Below, in pieces: positions 1 through 8,824 of a DNA stretch of 64,000 bases (its first letter is position 1; each line of letters opens with the position of its first letter). This DNA comes from Sandaracinaceae bacterium (GTDB lineage Bacteria > Myxococcota_A > Polyangia > Polyangiales > Houyiibacteriaceae), in the NCBI GenBank assembly GCA_016706685.1, contig JADJJE010000012.1, positions 124,001-188,000 on the forward strand, in the 5' to 3' direction. Both the position numbers and the translations under genes were made by a program. The notes below the pieces were generated by a model. That model saw nothing but the letters and a program-made list of their open reading frames with translations. It was not told where the DNA came from and did no database searches.

Positions 1-1
1 C

Positions 2-1096
2 GAGACCTTCGAGGCCATCCGGCACGGCGCATCAGGCGTGACACAGCGCGTGTGCATCAAGCGCATCCTGCCCGCCTTCGAGCGGGACGAGGAGTTCCTG
101 CGGCTCTTCCTGGAGGAGGCGCGGGTGTCGGCCAGCTTGCACCACGGGGCCATCGCCCAGGTGCTGGACTTCGGCGTGGTGTCCGGCTCGCACTACCTGG
201 CCCTCGAGCTCGTGGAGGGGCTGGACCTGCGCACCGTCATCAGGCGCCTCGCCGAGAGCAACGACCGCCTCACCACGGGCGTGGTGGCGCACCTCGCGTT
301 CGAGCTGGCGGGCGCTCTCGAATTCGCTCACGCCGCCACGGATAGGGGCCGCGCGCGGGGCGTGGTGCACCGCGACATCAGCCCCAGCAACGTGCTGCTC
401 AGCCGGCACGGCGAGGTGAAGCTCACGGACTTCGGCATCGCCAAGGCCATGAGCGCCGACGTGGCCACGCGCACCGCCGTGGTGAAGGGCAAGCTGCCGT
501 ACATGGCCCCCGAGTACGCGAGCGCGGGGCAGTTCAACGCGCAGAGCGACCTCTTCTCGCTGGGCGTCACGCTCTACGAGTGCGTGGCGGGGCGCCGCCC
601 GTTCGACGGGGCCAACGACCTCGAGACACTCGAGAACCTGCAGCGCGGGCGGCATCGTCCGCTGCCCGAGGCCGTGCCGGGCGTGGATTCGGCGTTCGCG
701 GCCGCCGTGGAGCGCCTGATCGAGGCAGACCCCGCGGTGCGCTACGTCACGGCCACGCAGTTCCTGGACGACCTCACCGCCATCACCCCACCGGGCACCG
801 CGCAGCTCATCTTGGGCCGCGTGGTGAGCGCGCTCCAGGACCACCCCTCGGATGAGGGCGCCTCCCTGCGCGACGCGCTGGCCAACACCGAGCTGCGCGA
901 GACGAACGTCAGCGAGGGCACGCTCGCGCTCGATGCGTCCGCCTCCACCTTGCCTGTGGCCGCCGTGGACGAAGCGCCCGTGGACGCCCCCACGCGGACG
1001 CGCTTGCCCACCGTGCTGGCCCACGAGCAAGCGCAGGAGGCCGTCGAAGATCTCACGCGTCACGCGGGACGAGCCAAGCCGCGCCCGCCAGAGTAG
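2..1096 (+). CDS. Serine/threonine protein kinase, 5' end missing
   Basis: A Hanks-type (PknB-like) protein kinase whose start lies left of the window; 364 residues are visible, reading in frame from base 2. The phosphate-anchoring lysine sits in VCIKRIL (Lys codon at 59). The catalytic loop HRDISPSN begins at 368, the Mg-binding DFG at 428, and the activation segment ends in APEY near 506. The glycine-rich loop lies outside the window. The region after about base 800 is a short tail with no clear membrane span or sensor domain, so this looks like a soluble cytoplasmic kinase. Kinases of this class are very numerous in Myxococcota; the substrate cannot be inferred. The stop is 10 bases before the next gene, suggesting co-transcription with the M20 peptidase. 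Confidence 0.95.
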   Translation, partial: ETFEAIRHGASGVTQRVCIKRILPAFERDEEFLRLFLEEARVSASLHHGAIAQVLDFGVVSGSHYLALELVEGLDLRTVIRRLAESNDRLTTGVVAHLAFELAGALEFAHAATDRGRARGVVHRDISPSNVLLSRHGEVKLTDFGIAKAMSADVATRTAVVKGKLPYMAPEYASAGQFNAQSDLFSLGVTLYECVAGRRPFDGANDLETLENLQRGRHRPLPEAVPGVDSAFAAAVERLIEADPAVRYVTATQFLDDLTAITPPGTAQLILGRVVSALQDHPSDEGASLRDALANTELRETNVSEGTLALDASASTLPVAAVDEAPVDAPTRTRLPTVLAHEQAQEAVEDLTRHAGRAKPRPPE

Positions 1097-1106
1097 GAAG
1101 CCCAGC

Positions 1107-2516
1107 ATGACCGCATCCCTCAGCCCGCTCGAGCGCGCCCTAGGCCAGCTCGAGGCCACCCTCGACCAGCACCTCGACGACTTGGCGGCCCTCGTGCGCA
1201 TCGGCGGCATCAGCGCCGAGCCGCCGCCCAACCCCACGCTCGTTCGCAGCGCCGAGGCCGTGGTGGAGCTCATGACGCGCGCCGGACTGCATGGCGCGCG
1301 CGTGCTGACGTTGCCCGGCGCGCATCCGTACGCCTATGCCGAGTGGCTGGGCGCCCCCGGAGCGCCCACGCTGCTGCTCTACGGCCACCACGACGTGCAG
1401 CCGGTGGGGCGTGAGGCCAAGTGGGTGACGCCCCCCTTCGAGCCCAGCATTCGCGACGGCCGCATGTACGGGCGCGGCGCCGTGGACGACAAGGCCGGCG
1501 TCATGATGCACATCGCGGCCTGCGCGGCCTGGCTGCACGCCACGGGCGCGCTGCCGGTGAACGTGAAGTTCGTGGTGGAGGGCGAGGAGGAGATTGGCTC
1601 GGGCAACCTCGAGCGCTTCCTCGAGACGCACGCCGAGCTGCTGGCCGCCGACTGCATCGTGCTCACGGACACTGCGAACCTGGACGCCGGGATCCCCTCG
1701 TTGACCGTCTCGCTGCGGGGCCTCGCGGCCGTCACGGTGGAGGTGCGCGCGCTGCGCCAGCCGGTGCACAGCGGCATGTGGGGTGGTCCGCTGCCCGACC
1801 CGGTCATCGCGCTCTCGCGCGCCCTCGGAGAGCTCATGGATGACGACGGTCAGGTCATGGCGCCGCTGCGTCGTGGCGTGGCCGAGCTGAGCGCCTTCGA
1901 GCGCACGGCCCTCGAGCGGCTGCCGTACGAGGAAGGCGAGTTCCGCTCGCAAGCGGGGCTGGTGCAGGGGGCCGCGCTGATCGGCCGGCAGGACGTGCCG
2001 CTCTACGCGCGCATCTGGCGTGAGCCGGCGGTGGCGGTCATCGCCTTCGAGTCGCGCGCCATCGTGGGCAGCAGCAACCAGATCATCGACTCGGCGCGCG
2101 CGCGGGTGAGCGTGCGCACGGTCCCCAACCAGGACTCGAAGGTGGTTCAAGACGCGCTGGTGCAGCACTTCGAGACGCGCGTGCCGTTCGGGCTCGAGGT
2201 GCACATCGAGCGCGAAGAGGTGGCCAGCTCGTGGTTGACCTCGGCGGAGGGGCCGGCCTTCGACGCCGCGCGCCGCGCCATGGCCGCGGGCTACGGGCGC
2301 GACTGCGAGATCATCGGGTGCGGCGGGACCATCCCCTTCGTGGGGCCGTTCGCGCGCGTGCTGGGCGGCGTGCCCGCGCTCCTCACCGGCGTGGAAGACC
2401 CCCTCTGCCACGCGCACTCCGAGAACGAGAGCCTGTTGATCGAAGACTGGAAGAAGGGCACGCGCGCGGCCGTGCACCTCTACGCCGAGCTGGCAGGCGC
2501 GCTCACCCCGCGCTGA
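1107..2516 (+). CDS. M20-family metallopeptidase (dipeptidase)
   Basis: 469-residue zinc-dependent exopeptidase of the M20/M25/M40 family, predicted to cleave dipeptides or N-terminal residues in the cytoplasm. Metal-binding motifs are in the usual order: YGHHDVQP (His about residue 95), GRGAVDDKAG (Asp about 127-128), EGEEEIGS (catalytic and metal Glu about 160-162), and a late HAHSENE motif. A dimerisation/lid domain follows the second motif, as usual. The start at 1107 is chosen because AGGAAG lies about six bases upstream and follows the kinase stop directly; an open frame runs further upstream only as an overlap with the kinase. Substrate is not resolved beyond the family; CNDP-like dipeptidase is the closest impression. 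Confidence 0.93.
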   Translation: MTASLSPLERALGQLEATLDQHLDDLAALVRIGGISAEPPPNPTLVRSAEAVVELMTRAGLHGARVLTLPGAHPYAYAEWLGAPGAPTLLLYGHHDVQPVGREAKWVTPPFEPSIRDGRMYGRGAVDDKAGVMMHIAACAAWLHATGALPVNVKFVVEGEEEIGSGNLERFLETHAELLAADCIVLTDTANLDAGIPSLTVSLRGLAAVTVEVRALRQPVHSGMWGGPLPDPVIALSRALGELMDDDGQVMAPLRRGVAELSAFERTALERLPYEEGEFRSQAGLVQGAALIGRQDVPLYARIWREPAVAVIAFESRAIVGSSNQIIDSARARVSVRTVPNQDSKVVQDALVQHFETRVPFGLEVHIEREEVASSWLTSAEGPAFDAARRAMAAGYGRDCEIIGCGGTIPFVGPFARVLGGVPALLTGVEDPLCHAHSENESLLIEDWKKGTRAAVHLYAELAGALTPR

Positions 2517-2551
2517 TCGACCACCGTCGAGTCGCGGGTAGGCGGCTCACG

Positions 2552-3376
2552 TCACGCCCGCGCGACGCGCGCCTGCACCAAGAACTGAAAGCGGAACTTG
2601 CGCTCGCGGTCGTAGGTGCCCGTGTGCGTCAGGCAGGCCTCGTCGAAGGTGTCTTGGCGGACGTGCCGGAAGCCCAGCTCGTACAGCAGCGGGAGGGCAT
2701 GATCCACGCCCCAGATCATGGGCTCACCAGCCGAGCCGAGGCGCTCGCGGGTGCCCTGGTCCTCGGTGCTGGTGCCTTGCCCCGCCACGAAGCGGCGCCC
2801 CACGTGGTCGAAGACGATCGTGGTCCGCGGGCTGAGCGCCTGGGCCACCCGCGCGAGCGTGGCGCGCACGGCGCCCTCGCTGAGGTAGTAGCTGACGCCC
2901 TCCCAGACGATCAGCGCGGGCACCTGGGGCTCGAACCCCACCGCGCAGAGCTGGTCCACGAAGTCCTGGGTCTCGAAGTCGCAGGACACCGTGACGGCGT
3001 CGCAGACGTACTCGGGGAGCAGCGCGATGCGACGGTGCCGCTCGGCCAGCGAGGCGGGGGCGTCCACCTCGAAGAAGCGCACGCCCGAGCGGGCCAGGCG
3101 CTTGGCGCGCGTGTCGAAGCCGGCTCCGAGGATCACCACCTGGGAGACCTCTTGGGTGGCGGCCCGCACCAGCGCGTCCAGGTACGCCGTCCGCACGGCT
3201 ATCCACAGCTCCATGTTGGGTGACACCGCGTCGAGCTCGCGGGCGAACGCGAAGCCCTCCTCGCCGGCCAGCGCACGCGCAAAGCGGTCGTCGCAGATGG
3301 GGGCGGGGGCCTCGCTCGCGCGGGCACGGTAGGCGGCCACGAGCATGGCGGTGCGGCTAGGGCTGTCTGAGTTCAT
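2552..3376 (-). CDS. SAM-dependent methyltransferase, LCMT/PPM family
   Basis: 274-residue class I methyltransferase of the leucine carboxymethyltransferase-like family (the group containing the TIGR00027 proteins). Its SAM-binding motif I, LGAGFDTRAKRL, is at residues 83-94 and an acidic EVDAP follows at about 103. The N-terminal SRTAMLVAAYRA stretch fits the family, which supports the start at 3376; another ATG at 3397 would add seven residues. Family members O-methylate carboxyl or hydroxyl groups of small molecules; the substrate here is unknown. It faces a TetR regulator across a short divergent promoter, so it may be that regulator's target. It is convergent with the M20 gene, 35 bases apart. 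Confidence 0.88.
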   Translation of the reverse strand: MNSDSPSRTAMLVAAYRARASEAPAPICDDRFARALAGEEGFAFARELDAVSPNMELWIAVRTAYLDALVRAATQEVSQVVILGAGFDTRAKRLARSGVRFFEVDAPASLAERHRRIALLPEYVCDAVTVSCDFETQDFVDQLCAVGFEPQVPALIVWEGVSYYLSEGAVRATLARVAQALSPRTTIVFDHVGRRFVAGQGTSTEDQGTRERLGSAGEPMIWGVDHALPLLYELGFRHVRQDTFDEACLTHTGTYDRERKFRFQFLVQARVARA

Positions 3377-3454
3377 GCGGCGATGGTAGACTGACATCGT
3401 GTCGACAAGCACTGGATGGATGACGCCCCCCGCGAGAACTGCTACGGGAGCGCC
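3377..3454. promoter_or_regulatory. Divergent promoter with palindromes, possible TetR operator
   Basis: The 78 bases between the methyltransferase and TetR starts hold two overlapping short palindromes: GACA-TCG-TGTC at 3393-3403 and TGTCGACA at 3400-3407. Autoregulating TetR proteins usually bind such sites in divergent promoters. That it is an operator is inferred from position and symmetry only; no sigma-70 boxes are convincing. Confidence 0.3.
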
Positions 3455-4045
3455 GTGAGTGAAGCCGCGCGACATCGCTTGCAGGTGGACGAGCGCCGCA
3501 AGCAGCTCATCGACCTGGCGCTAGAGCTCTTTGGCAACCGCCCCTACGACGAGATCTCCATCGACGAGATCGCGAAGGAGGCCGGCGTTTCCAAGGGGCT
3601 GCTGTACCACTACTTCCCCAGCAAGCGGGCGTTCTTCGTGGCCGCCGTCGAGGCCGCCGCCGAGCGCCTGATCGAGTCCACGGACGTGCCCACCGCGGGT
3701 GACGTGCCCACCATGGCCGAGATGCGCGAGGGCGTGGGCCGCTACCTGGACTACGTGGACCGGCACGCACGCAACTACCTGCTGCTGGTGCGCGGCGGCG
3801 ACGGCGTGGACGAAGAGGTGCAGGCCATCGTGGACCGCACGCGCATGGCGTTCCTCGAGCGCGTGCGCGACGCCGCAGCGCTCCTGCCCAAGGGCCCCGA
3901 GGTGGACATCACGCTGCGCGGGTACATCGGCTACGTGGAGACCGTCAGCCTCGAGTGGGTGGAGCACAAGGGGCTGTCGCGGGACGCGCTCGCGGACCTG
4001 ATCGTACGCCAATGCATCGCCCTCTTCTCGACCGTGCAGCGCTGA
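3455..4045 (+). CDS. TetR/AcrR-family transcriptional regulator
   Basis: 196-residue one-component repressor. The N-terminal helix-turn-helix is clear: ISIDEIAKEAGVSKGLLYHY is the canonical TetR recognition region and is followed by FPSKRAFF. The C-terminal ligand domain has an aromatic/acidic segment (YLDYVDRHARNYLLL) common to the family; the ligand is unknown. The GTG at 3455 is preferred because GGGAG lies four bases upstream and the protein then has normal TetR length; an ATG at 3416 would add 13 atypical residues. It diverges from the methyltransferase gene and overlaps the start of the murein endopeptidase by 34 bases, so it could also influence that gene. Confidence 0.92.
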   Translation: MSEAARHRLQVDERRKQLIDLALELFGNRPYDEISIDEIAKEAGVSKGLLYHYFPSKRAFFVAAVEAAAERLIESTDVPTAGDVPTMAEMREGVGRYLDYVDRHARNYLLLVRGGDGVDEEVQAIVDRTRMAFLERVRDAAALLPKGPEVDITLRGYIGYVETVSLEWVEHKGLSRDALADLIVRQCIALFSTVQR

Positions 4046-5022
4046 CGCGCGCGCGGCTGTTCGCGTTGGCCGCGCTGGTCCTGCTGGCGCTCTCGCAGAG
4101 TGGCACACGCGTGGCGGCTCGCCGCGTGGACCCGCACGCGGACGCCAACCAGGCGCTCGGGCTTCCCGCATCGCACAGCACGTCGCGTGGCGGCCCCAGC
4201 GCGGGCTCGCTCGAGGGCGGCGTGCCGTTCCCCATGCAGGCGCCCGGTGCCGCCTTCAACCCTCGGCGCGACGCGGCCGCGCGGTATGGGACCGTGGAGT
4301 TGGTGCAGGGGCTGCTGCGGGCCGGCGCCCAGGTGCAGCAACGCCATGGCGGTGAGCTGATGGTGAACGACTTGAGTCTACAGGCTGGCGGTCCCATCCC
4401 ACACCACGGCAGCCATCAGGGTGGCCGCGACGCCGACGTGCTGTTCTACGTGCTCGACGCGCGTGGGGAGCCGCGATCGGCGGTGGGGGCCCCGCTCGAC
4501 CTCGATGGCCGCGGGGTGGACTTCGGCGACCTCTCGGTCTCGGCTGACGACACGCCCGTGCGGCTCGACGTGGTGCGCACCTGGGCCTTCGTGGAGGCGC
4601 TGCTATCCGATCCGGAGGCCTCCGTGCAGCGTATGTTCGTGGCGCGCCACCTGAGAGCGCGGCTGCTGCGCCACGCCCGGCGCCAGCGAGCCCCTGCCGA
4701 CGTGCGGAGGCGCTTCGAGCAGGTGGCCTGTCAGCCGGGCTACCCCCACGACGATCACTTCCACATTCGCGTGTTCTGCAGCGTGGACGATCTGCGCGCC
4801 GGGTGCCTGGACTCGGGGCCCATGCCGCCCTGGCGGCGTGCTCAGCTGGCGGCTGCGGGGCTGGCTCCGCGCATGGCCGGGCCCGAGCGGCTGCGCGCGC
4901 CCATCACCACGGCAGCAGAGGCGCGCCGGGCTGCGGGGCCGATGCACGCCGACGTGCGCGCCTGGCTAGACGGCCGAGAGGCATGGATGAGCCCCCCGCG
5001 CGGTCCGGGCGTGTGCCGCTGA
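4012..5022 (+). CDS. mepA: Penicillin-insensitive murein endopeptidase, MepA-like (M74)
   Basis: 336-residue zinc peptidase of the LAS/MepA family, which cuts D-Ala-meso-DAP crosslinks of peptidoglycan. The N-terminus has a hydrophobic signal or anchor (LFALAALVLLALSQSG, residues 16-31), placing it in the envelope. The M74 motifs are intact: HGSHQGGRDAD at residues 132-142 and HDDHFHIRVFC at 246-256, which hold the zinc ligands and catalytic His. The segment between residues 35 and 80 is a low-complexity linker. The start at 4012 overlaps the TetR gene by 34 bases, suggesting translational coupling. The link between a TetR regulator and cell-wall remodelling here is inferred from position only. 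Confidence 0.87.
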   Translation: MHRPLLDRAALTRARLFALAALVLLALSQSGTRVAARRVDPHADANQALGLPASHSTSRGGPSAGSLEGGVPFPMQAPGAAFNPRRDAAARYGTVELVQGLLRAGAQVQQRHGGELMVNDLSLQAGGPIPHHGSHQGGRDADVLFYVLDARGEPRSAVGAPLDLDGRGVDFGDLSVSADDTPVRLDVVRTWAFVEALLSDPEASVQRMFVARHLRARLLRHARRQRAPADVRRRFEQVACQPGYPHDDHFHIRVFCSVDDLRAGCLDSGPMPPWRRAQLAAAGLAPRMAGPERLRAPITTAAEARRAAGPMHADVRAWLDGREAWMSPPRGPGVCR

Positions 5023-5052
5023 GGCGGGGGTGTGCGGGCTACCGCGACCGCT

Positions 5053-5454
5053 TCAGCGAGCGGCGTCGACGGTGCACTGCGGGCTGCCATCGGCGGCGCT
5101 GCAGTGATAGGTGGCCTCACGCTCGCAGCCAGCCACGCGGAACACGTAGGGGCTGATCTCGCCGACCGTGACCTGAGCCTCTTCGCAGCTGAACTCCGCG
5201 ATGAAGCGCTGCGTGGCCAGGATGGTGAGGTTCGAGCACCAGCGATGGTCCGTGCCCACGCCCGTTGGGCACTGGTAGACGCCGGTGCGACCGCAGCCAC
5301 GCACGATGTACGTGTCGTTGCTGCGCCGCGTGGTCTCGAGGTCTCCGCTGTCGCAGGTGAAGTCCACTTCGGCCTGGCGCTTGGCAGCGCTGAGACCCGG
5401 TGAGCAGGCGGTGAGAGCGAGCAACCCGAACATCAACAAGGCAACCCTAGTCAT
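5053..5454 (-). CDS. Small Cys-rich lipoprotein with an internal duplication
   Basis: 133-residue predicted outer-membrane or periplasmic lipoprotein. The signal is MTRVALLMFGLLALTACS with the lipobox LTAC, which fixes the start at 5454 rather than the longer frame from 5514. The mature part contains two similar units of about 50 residues, each with the pattern F-x-C, then Y-x-(V/F)-x-(G/A)GC, then Y-x-C (first FTCD...GCGR...YQC, second FSCE...GCER...YHC), suggesting three-Cys disulfide modules. I do not recognise a named family, and the function is unknown. It is convergent with mepA, 30 bases apart. Confidence 0.75.
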   Translation of the reverse strand: MTRVALLMFGLLALTACSPGLSAAKRQAEVDFTCDSGDLETTRRSNDTYIVRGCGRTGVYQCPTGVGTDHRWCSNLTILATQRFIAEFSCEEAQVTVGEISPYVFRVAGCEREATYHCSAADGSPQCTVDAAR

Positions 5455-5593
5455 GGCCGCAGAGGGTAGCCCGTTGTGAGGAGGCGCGGCACCAAAAACG
5501 TGCACCGCCCCCAAATGGAGATGGTGCGTACGGAACTATGACAGAAATGAGAGGGTGAACGGCGGGGGGTGCGCGGATACTGCCGAAGCAGCC

Positions 5594-8500
5594 ATGGACG
5601 ATTTCGCGGTCTTCACCTTCTTTTGTGTTGGTCCTGTCATGACGCTGGCGTTCCTCGGGGCCGGCCTCATGGCGGCGGTCGCCAACAGCCGGCGACGCGC
5701 AGAGACGAAGCAACTGCGGGAGGACCTGGACCAGCTGCGCTGGCATCAGACGCGCTTGATTCAAGAGGTGGCGCGCCTGGAGGCCCGGCCGCCAGGGGTG
5801 ACGACCACCGCACCGCCGATGGTCCAGCAGGGGAGCCTGCCGCAACCGGAGGGTCCGGCGGCACCCGAGCTGGAAGCGCCGCCCACGGCAGAAGTGGCCG
5901 CTCCAGCGGAAGCCACGCCGGCGTGGGCCGCGAACGTCCTCTATCCGGTCGCAGGGGCCGCCCCCTCGCCAATGGTCGCCTCCGCTCCCCTCGAGGCGGC
6001 TCCGGAGTGGTCGGCCCCACAGCCCGAGGCCGCCGTGGAGCAGGGAGCAGTCGCGCCCGTGCCCCCTGCGCCGCCCCTGGACGTGCGCCCGCCCATGCCC
6101 CAGCCCCCGCCGGCGGGGCCGCCGCCGCGCAAGGGGCCGGGCCTCGAGGAGTGGCTGGGCGTTCGCGGCATCGCGCTGCTGGGCGCGCTCACCCTGGTGG
6201 TCGCGGGCATCTACTTCTTCCGCTACTCGGTGGAGCACGGCCTGATCACGCCGGCCATGCGCGTCATCCTCGGCGTGGTGGTGGGGCTCGCGTGCATCGG
6301 TGCGTCCGAGCGGCCGCTGCGCTCGCGTCACCCGCTGCTGGCCAACTTCATCGCGGGCGCCGGCGTGGCCATCTTGTACTTGGCCAGCTGGTCGAGCGGT
6401 GCCCTCTACGAACTGGTGCCGCGGCCGGCCGCCTTCGCGCTCATGGCGGTGACCACCGCCGCCTGCTGCGCGCTCGCCATTCGGCACAAGGCGCTGAGCA
6501 TCGCGATGATCGGGCTCCTGGGTGGGTTCATCACACCCATCTCGCTCTCCACGGGGCAGGACCGCCCGCTGGCGCTGTTCGGCTACCTGCTGCTGCTCGA
6601 CGTGGCGCTGCTGGCGGTGGCGCAGCGCACGCGCTGGGGGGTGCTGGCGCTGCTCAGCGTGCTGGGCACGTTCGTCTACCAAGTGGGCTGGGTGATGGGC
6701 CGCATGGGGGCGGAGCGCACCTGGCTCGGCGTCGCCATCGTGGCGATGTTCGCGCTCGTGTTCGCGCTCGGGTCCCTGCTCTCGGAGCGCAAGGCCAAGG
6801 CCGAGGGGCGCACGCCCAGTGGTCTCGAGGGCCTGGTCACCAAGGCCACGCAAGCGCTCGCCATCCTGCTGCCGTTCCTGTTCCCGCTGTTCTTCGCCGC
6901 CCACGAGGACCTGCGCATCGACCTCTTGCCCACGCTGGTGCTCGTGACGGCCCTCACGATCGGGGCCGGGGTGATCTCGCTGGCCACGCGCTCCTACTGG
7001 CTGCAGGTGGCCGCCGCTGCGGCGGGCGGGGTGACGCTGCTGGTGCACGTGCTCGCCATGCAGCGTGAGCCGCTCGGTTGGCTCTTCGCAGGGGTGGCGC
7101 TGGCCGTGATGGCCGCGCACTACGCGGTAGTCGAGCGGTGGGCGATCCTGCAGCGTCGCGCCACCGCAGACGGATCCGGCGTCGGGGCGCCGGCATTGCC
7201 TGGTCCCACGGAGGGTTTTGGCTTCCTGCCCAGCCACGCGTTCGTGCTGTTCGTGGCAGCGGCGCTCTTCGCGCTGCTGCTGGGAGCAGACCGCGTGCTG
7301 CCCGCAGCGGGCACCCTCACCACGCTGCTGGTCCTCTTGGGCGCCACGCGCGTGGCCTCCGTGGGTGCGCTGCACGTCGTGGGCGCGCTGGTGGCTCCCC
7401 TGGCCACGCTCACCATGGTCGTCATGCACGTGGCCCAGGGGCAGCGCGCGGGCGGCCCGAGCGAGCTGCTGTGGCTCGCGCTCTGCCTGGTGCCGGTGGT
7501 GGCATCACAAGGAGGGGCGCTCGGGGGTTCACCCGAGAGTCGACGCTTCCTCGATCACGGCGCGGGCCTGGCCGCGCTGGTCTTTGCCGCGCACCTCGTC
7601 TTCCTCTCTCACGCGGTGCCAGCCACGCCGTGGCTCTACGCCTTTGCTGCGGTGAGCGCGCTGCTGCTGGTGTCCCTGCCGCTGGCCCGCTCCGGGGTGG
7701 GCGCCTACCTCGGCCCGGTGGTGCTCATGCTGGCTGCCCATGCCGTCGCCGTCGGCTCGCGCAGCTCGGCGTTCGACGGGTCCGCCACCTGGCTCGCGTG
7801 CCTGGTGGCCATCGCGGCGAGCGCCACGGTGCTGCCCATGCTGGTGCTGGGTGAGCGCGCGCGGCGCTCGCCAGGGCTCTATCGCGGCGCGGCGCTGGCC
7901 ATGCCGCTGTTCTTCCCGGCCATCCTCGAGTCCTATCAGGGCATCTTCGGACGGACCACAGACGGCATCCCGGCCGTCCTCGCCGGGGTCATCGTGCTCC
8001 TCTCGCTCGCCAGCGCGAAGCAGCTCGCGCCGGCGGCCGTGCGCATCTCGGCCATCGCGTGGCCGGCCGCAGCGGCGCTCGGCTTCATCACCGTGGCCAT
8101 CCCGCTGCAGCTCGAGAACGAGTGGGTGACGGTAGGCTGGGCGCTCATGGGCGCGGCCTTGCTGGCGCTCTTCCGCCGCGTGGATCACGCCGGACTCAAG
8201 TACTTCGCGCTGCTGCACTTCGCCGTGGTGGGCGTCCGCCTGCTGATGAACCCGTACATCCTCGAGTACCACCCCGTGTCGGCGTGGCCCTTCCTCAACT
8301 GGCTGGCGTACACGTACTTGGTGCCCATCGCGGCGGCGCTCGCGGGCTTCGCGTGGCTGCGCGACATCGAGATCGCGCGTCGTCGTCCCATCGAGGTCAG
8401 CCTCATGCCCAAGAACGTGGCGCTGTTCGCGAACGGGCTCGGGGTGCTGGCGGTGGCGCTCGGCTTCGCGTGGATCAACCTCACCATCATCGATGCGTTC

Positions 8501-8824
8501 GCGCCGGACGGGCCGCTCGAGATCGAGTTCGACCGGCAGCCGGCGCGTGACCTCTCGCTGAGCCTGGCGTGGGCGCTGTACGGCGCGGTGCTCCTGGGCA
8601 TCGGCATGTGGCGCAAGAGCACGGCGCTGCGCGGGCTCAGCCTGGGTCTCGTGATGCTGACCATCGCCAAGGTCTTCCTGGTGGACCTCGGCAACCTGCA
8701 GGACCTCTACCGCGTGGCCTCGCTGGTGGGCCTCGCCATCTCGCTCATCGTCATCTCGCTCGCATACCGGCGCTTCGTGTTCCCCTCGTCGGACACGGAC
8801 GCCCAGGAAGGTGGACCGTCATGA
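5594..8824 (+). CDS. DUF2339 multi-pass membrane protein
   Basis: 1076-residue integral membrane protein. After an N-terminal membrane span (FFCVGPVMTLAFLGAGLMAA) comes a coiled segment rich in Glu/Gln/Arg (about residues 30-60), then a Pro/Ala-rich linker to about residue 180, then over twenty hydrophobic segments to the C-terminus. This layout matches DUF2339 proteins, whose function is unknown; they are thought to sit in the envelope. The ATG at 5594 is preferred; a GTG at 5555 would add 13 residues and has AGAGG directly against it. The stop overlaps the next start (ATGA at 8821-8824). The adjacent DUF3999 gene is the usual partner of this family, so the pair probably forms one complex. 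Confidence 0.85.
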   Translation: MDDFAVFTFFCVGPVMTLAFLGAGLMAAVANSRRRAETKQLREDLDQLRWHQTRLIQEVARLEARPPGVTTTAPPMVQQGSLPQPEGPAAPELEAPPTAEVAAPAEATPAWAANVLYPVAGAAPSPMVASAPLEAAPEWSAPQPEAAVEQGAVAPVPPAPPLDVRPPMPQPPPAGPPPRKGPGLEEWLGVRGIALLGALTLVVAGIYFFRYSVEHGLITPAMRVILGVVVGLACIGASERPLRSRHPLLANFIAGAGVAILYLASWSSGALYELVPRPAAFALMAVTTAACCALAIRHKALSIAMIGLLGGFITPISLSTGQDRPLALFGYLLLLDVALLAVAQRTRWGVLALLSVLGTFVYQVGWVMGRMGAERTWLGVAIVAMFALVFALGSLLSERKAKAEGRTPSGLEGLVTKATQALAILLPFLFPLFFAAHEDLRIDLLPTLVLVTALTIGAGVISLATRSYWLQVAAAAAGGVTLLVHVLAMQREPLGWLFAGVALAVMAAHYAVVERWAILQRRATADGSGVGAPALPGPTEGFGFLPSHAFVLFVAAALFALLLGADRVLPAAGTLTTLLVLLGATRVASVGALHVVGALVAPLATLTMVVMHVAQGQRAGGPSELLWLALCLVPVVASQGGALGGSPESRRFLDHGAGLAALVFAAHLVFLSHAVPATPWLYAFAAVSALLLVSLPLARSGVGAYLGPVVLMLAAHAVAVGSRSSAFDGSATWLACLVAIAASATVLPMLVLGERARRSPGLYRGAALAMPLFFPAILESYQGIFGRTTDGIPAVLAGVIVLLSLASAKQLAPAAVRISAIAWPAAAALGFITVAIPLQLENEWVTVGWALMGAALLALFRRVDHAGLKYFALLHFAVVGVRLLMNPYILEYHPVSAWPFLNWLAYTYLVPIAAALAGFAWLRDIEIARRRPIEVSLMPKNVALFANGLGVLAVALGFAWINLTIIDAFAPDGPLEIEFDRQPARDLSLSLAWALYGAVLLGIGMWRKSTALRGLSLGLVMLTIAKVFLVDLGNLQDLYRVASLVGLAISLIVISLAYRRFVFPSSDTDAQEGGPS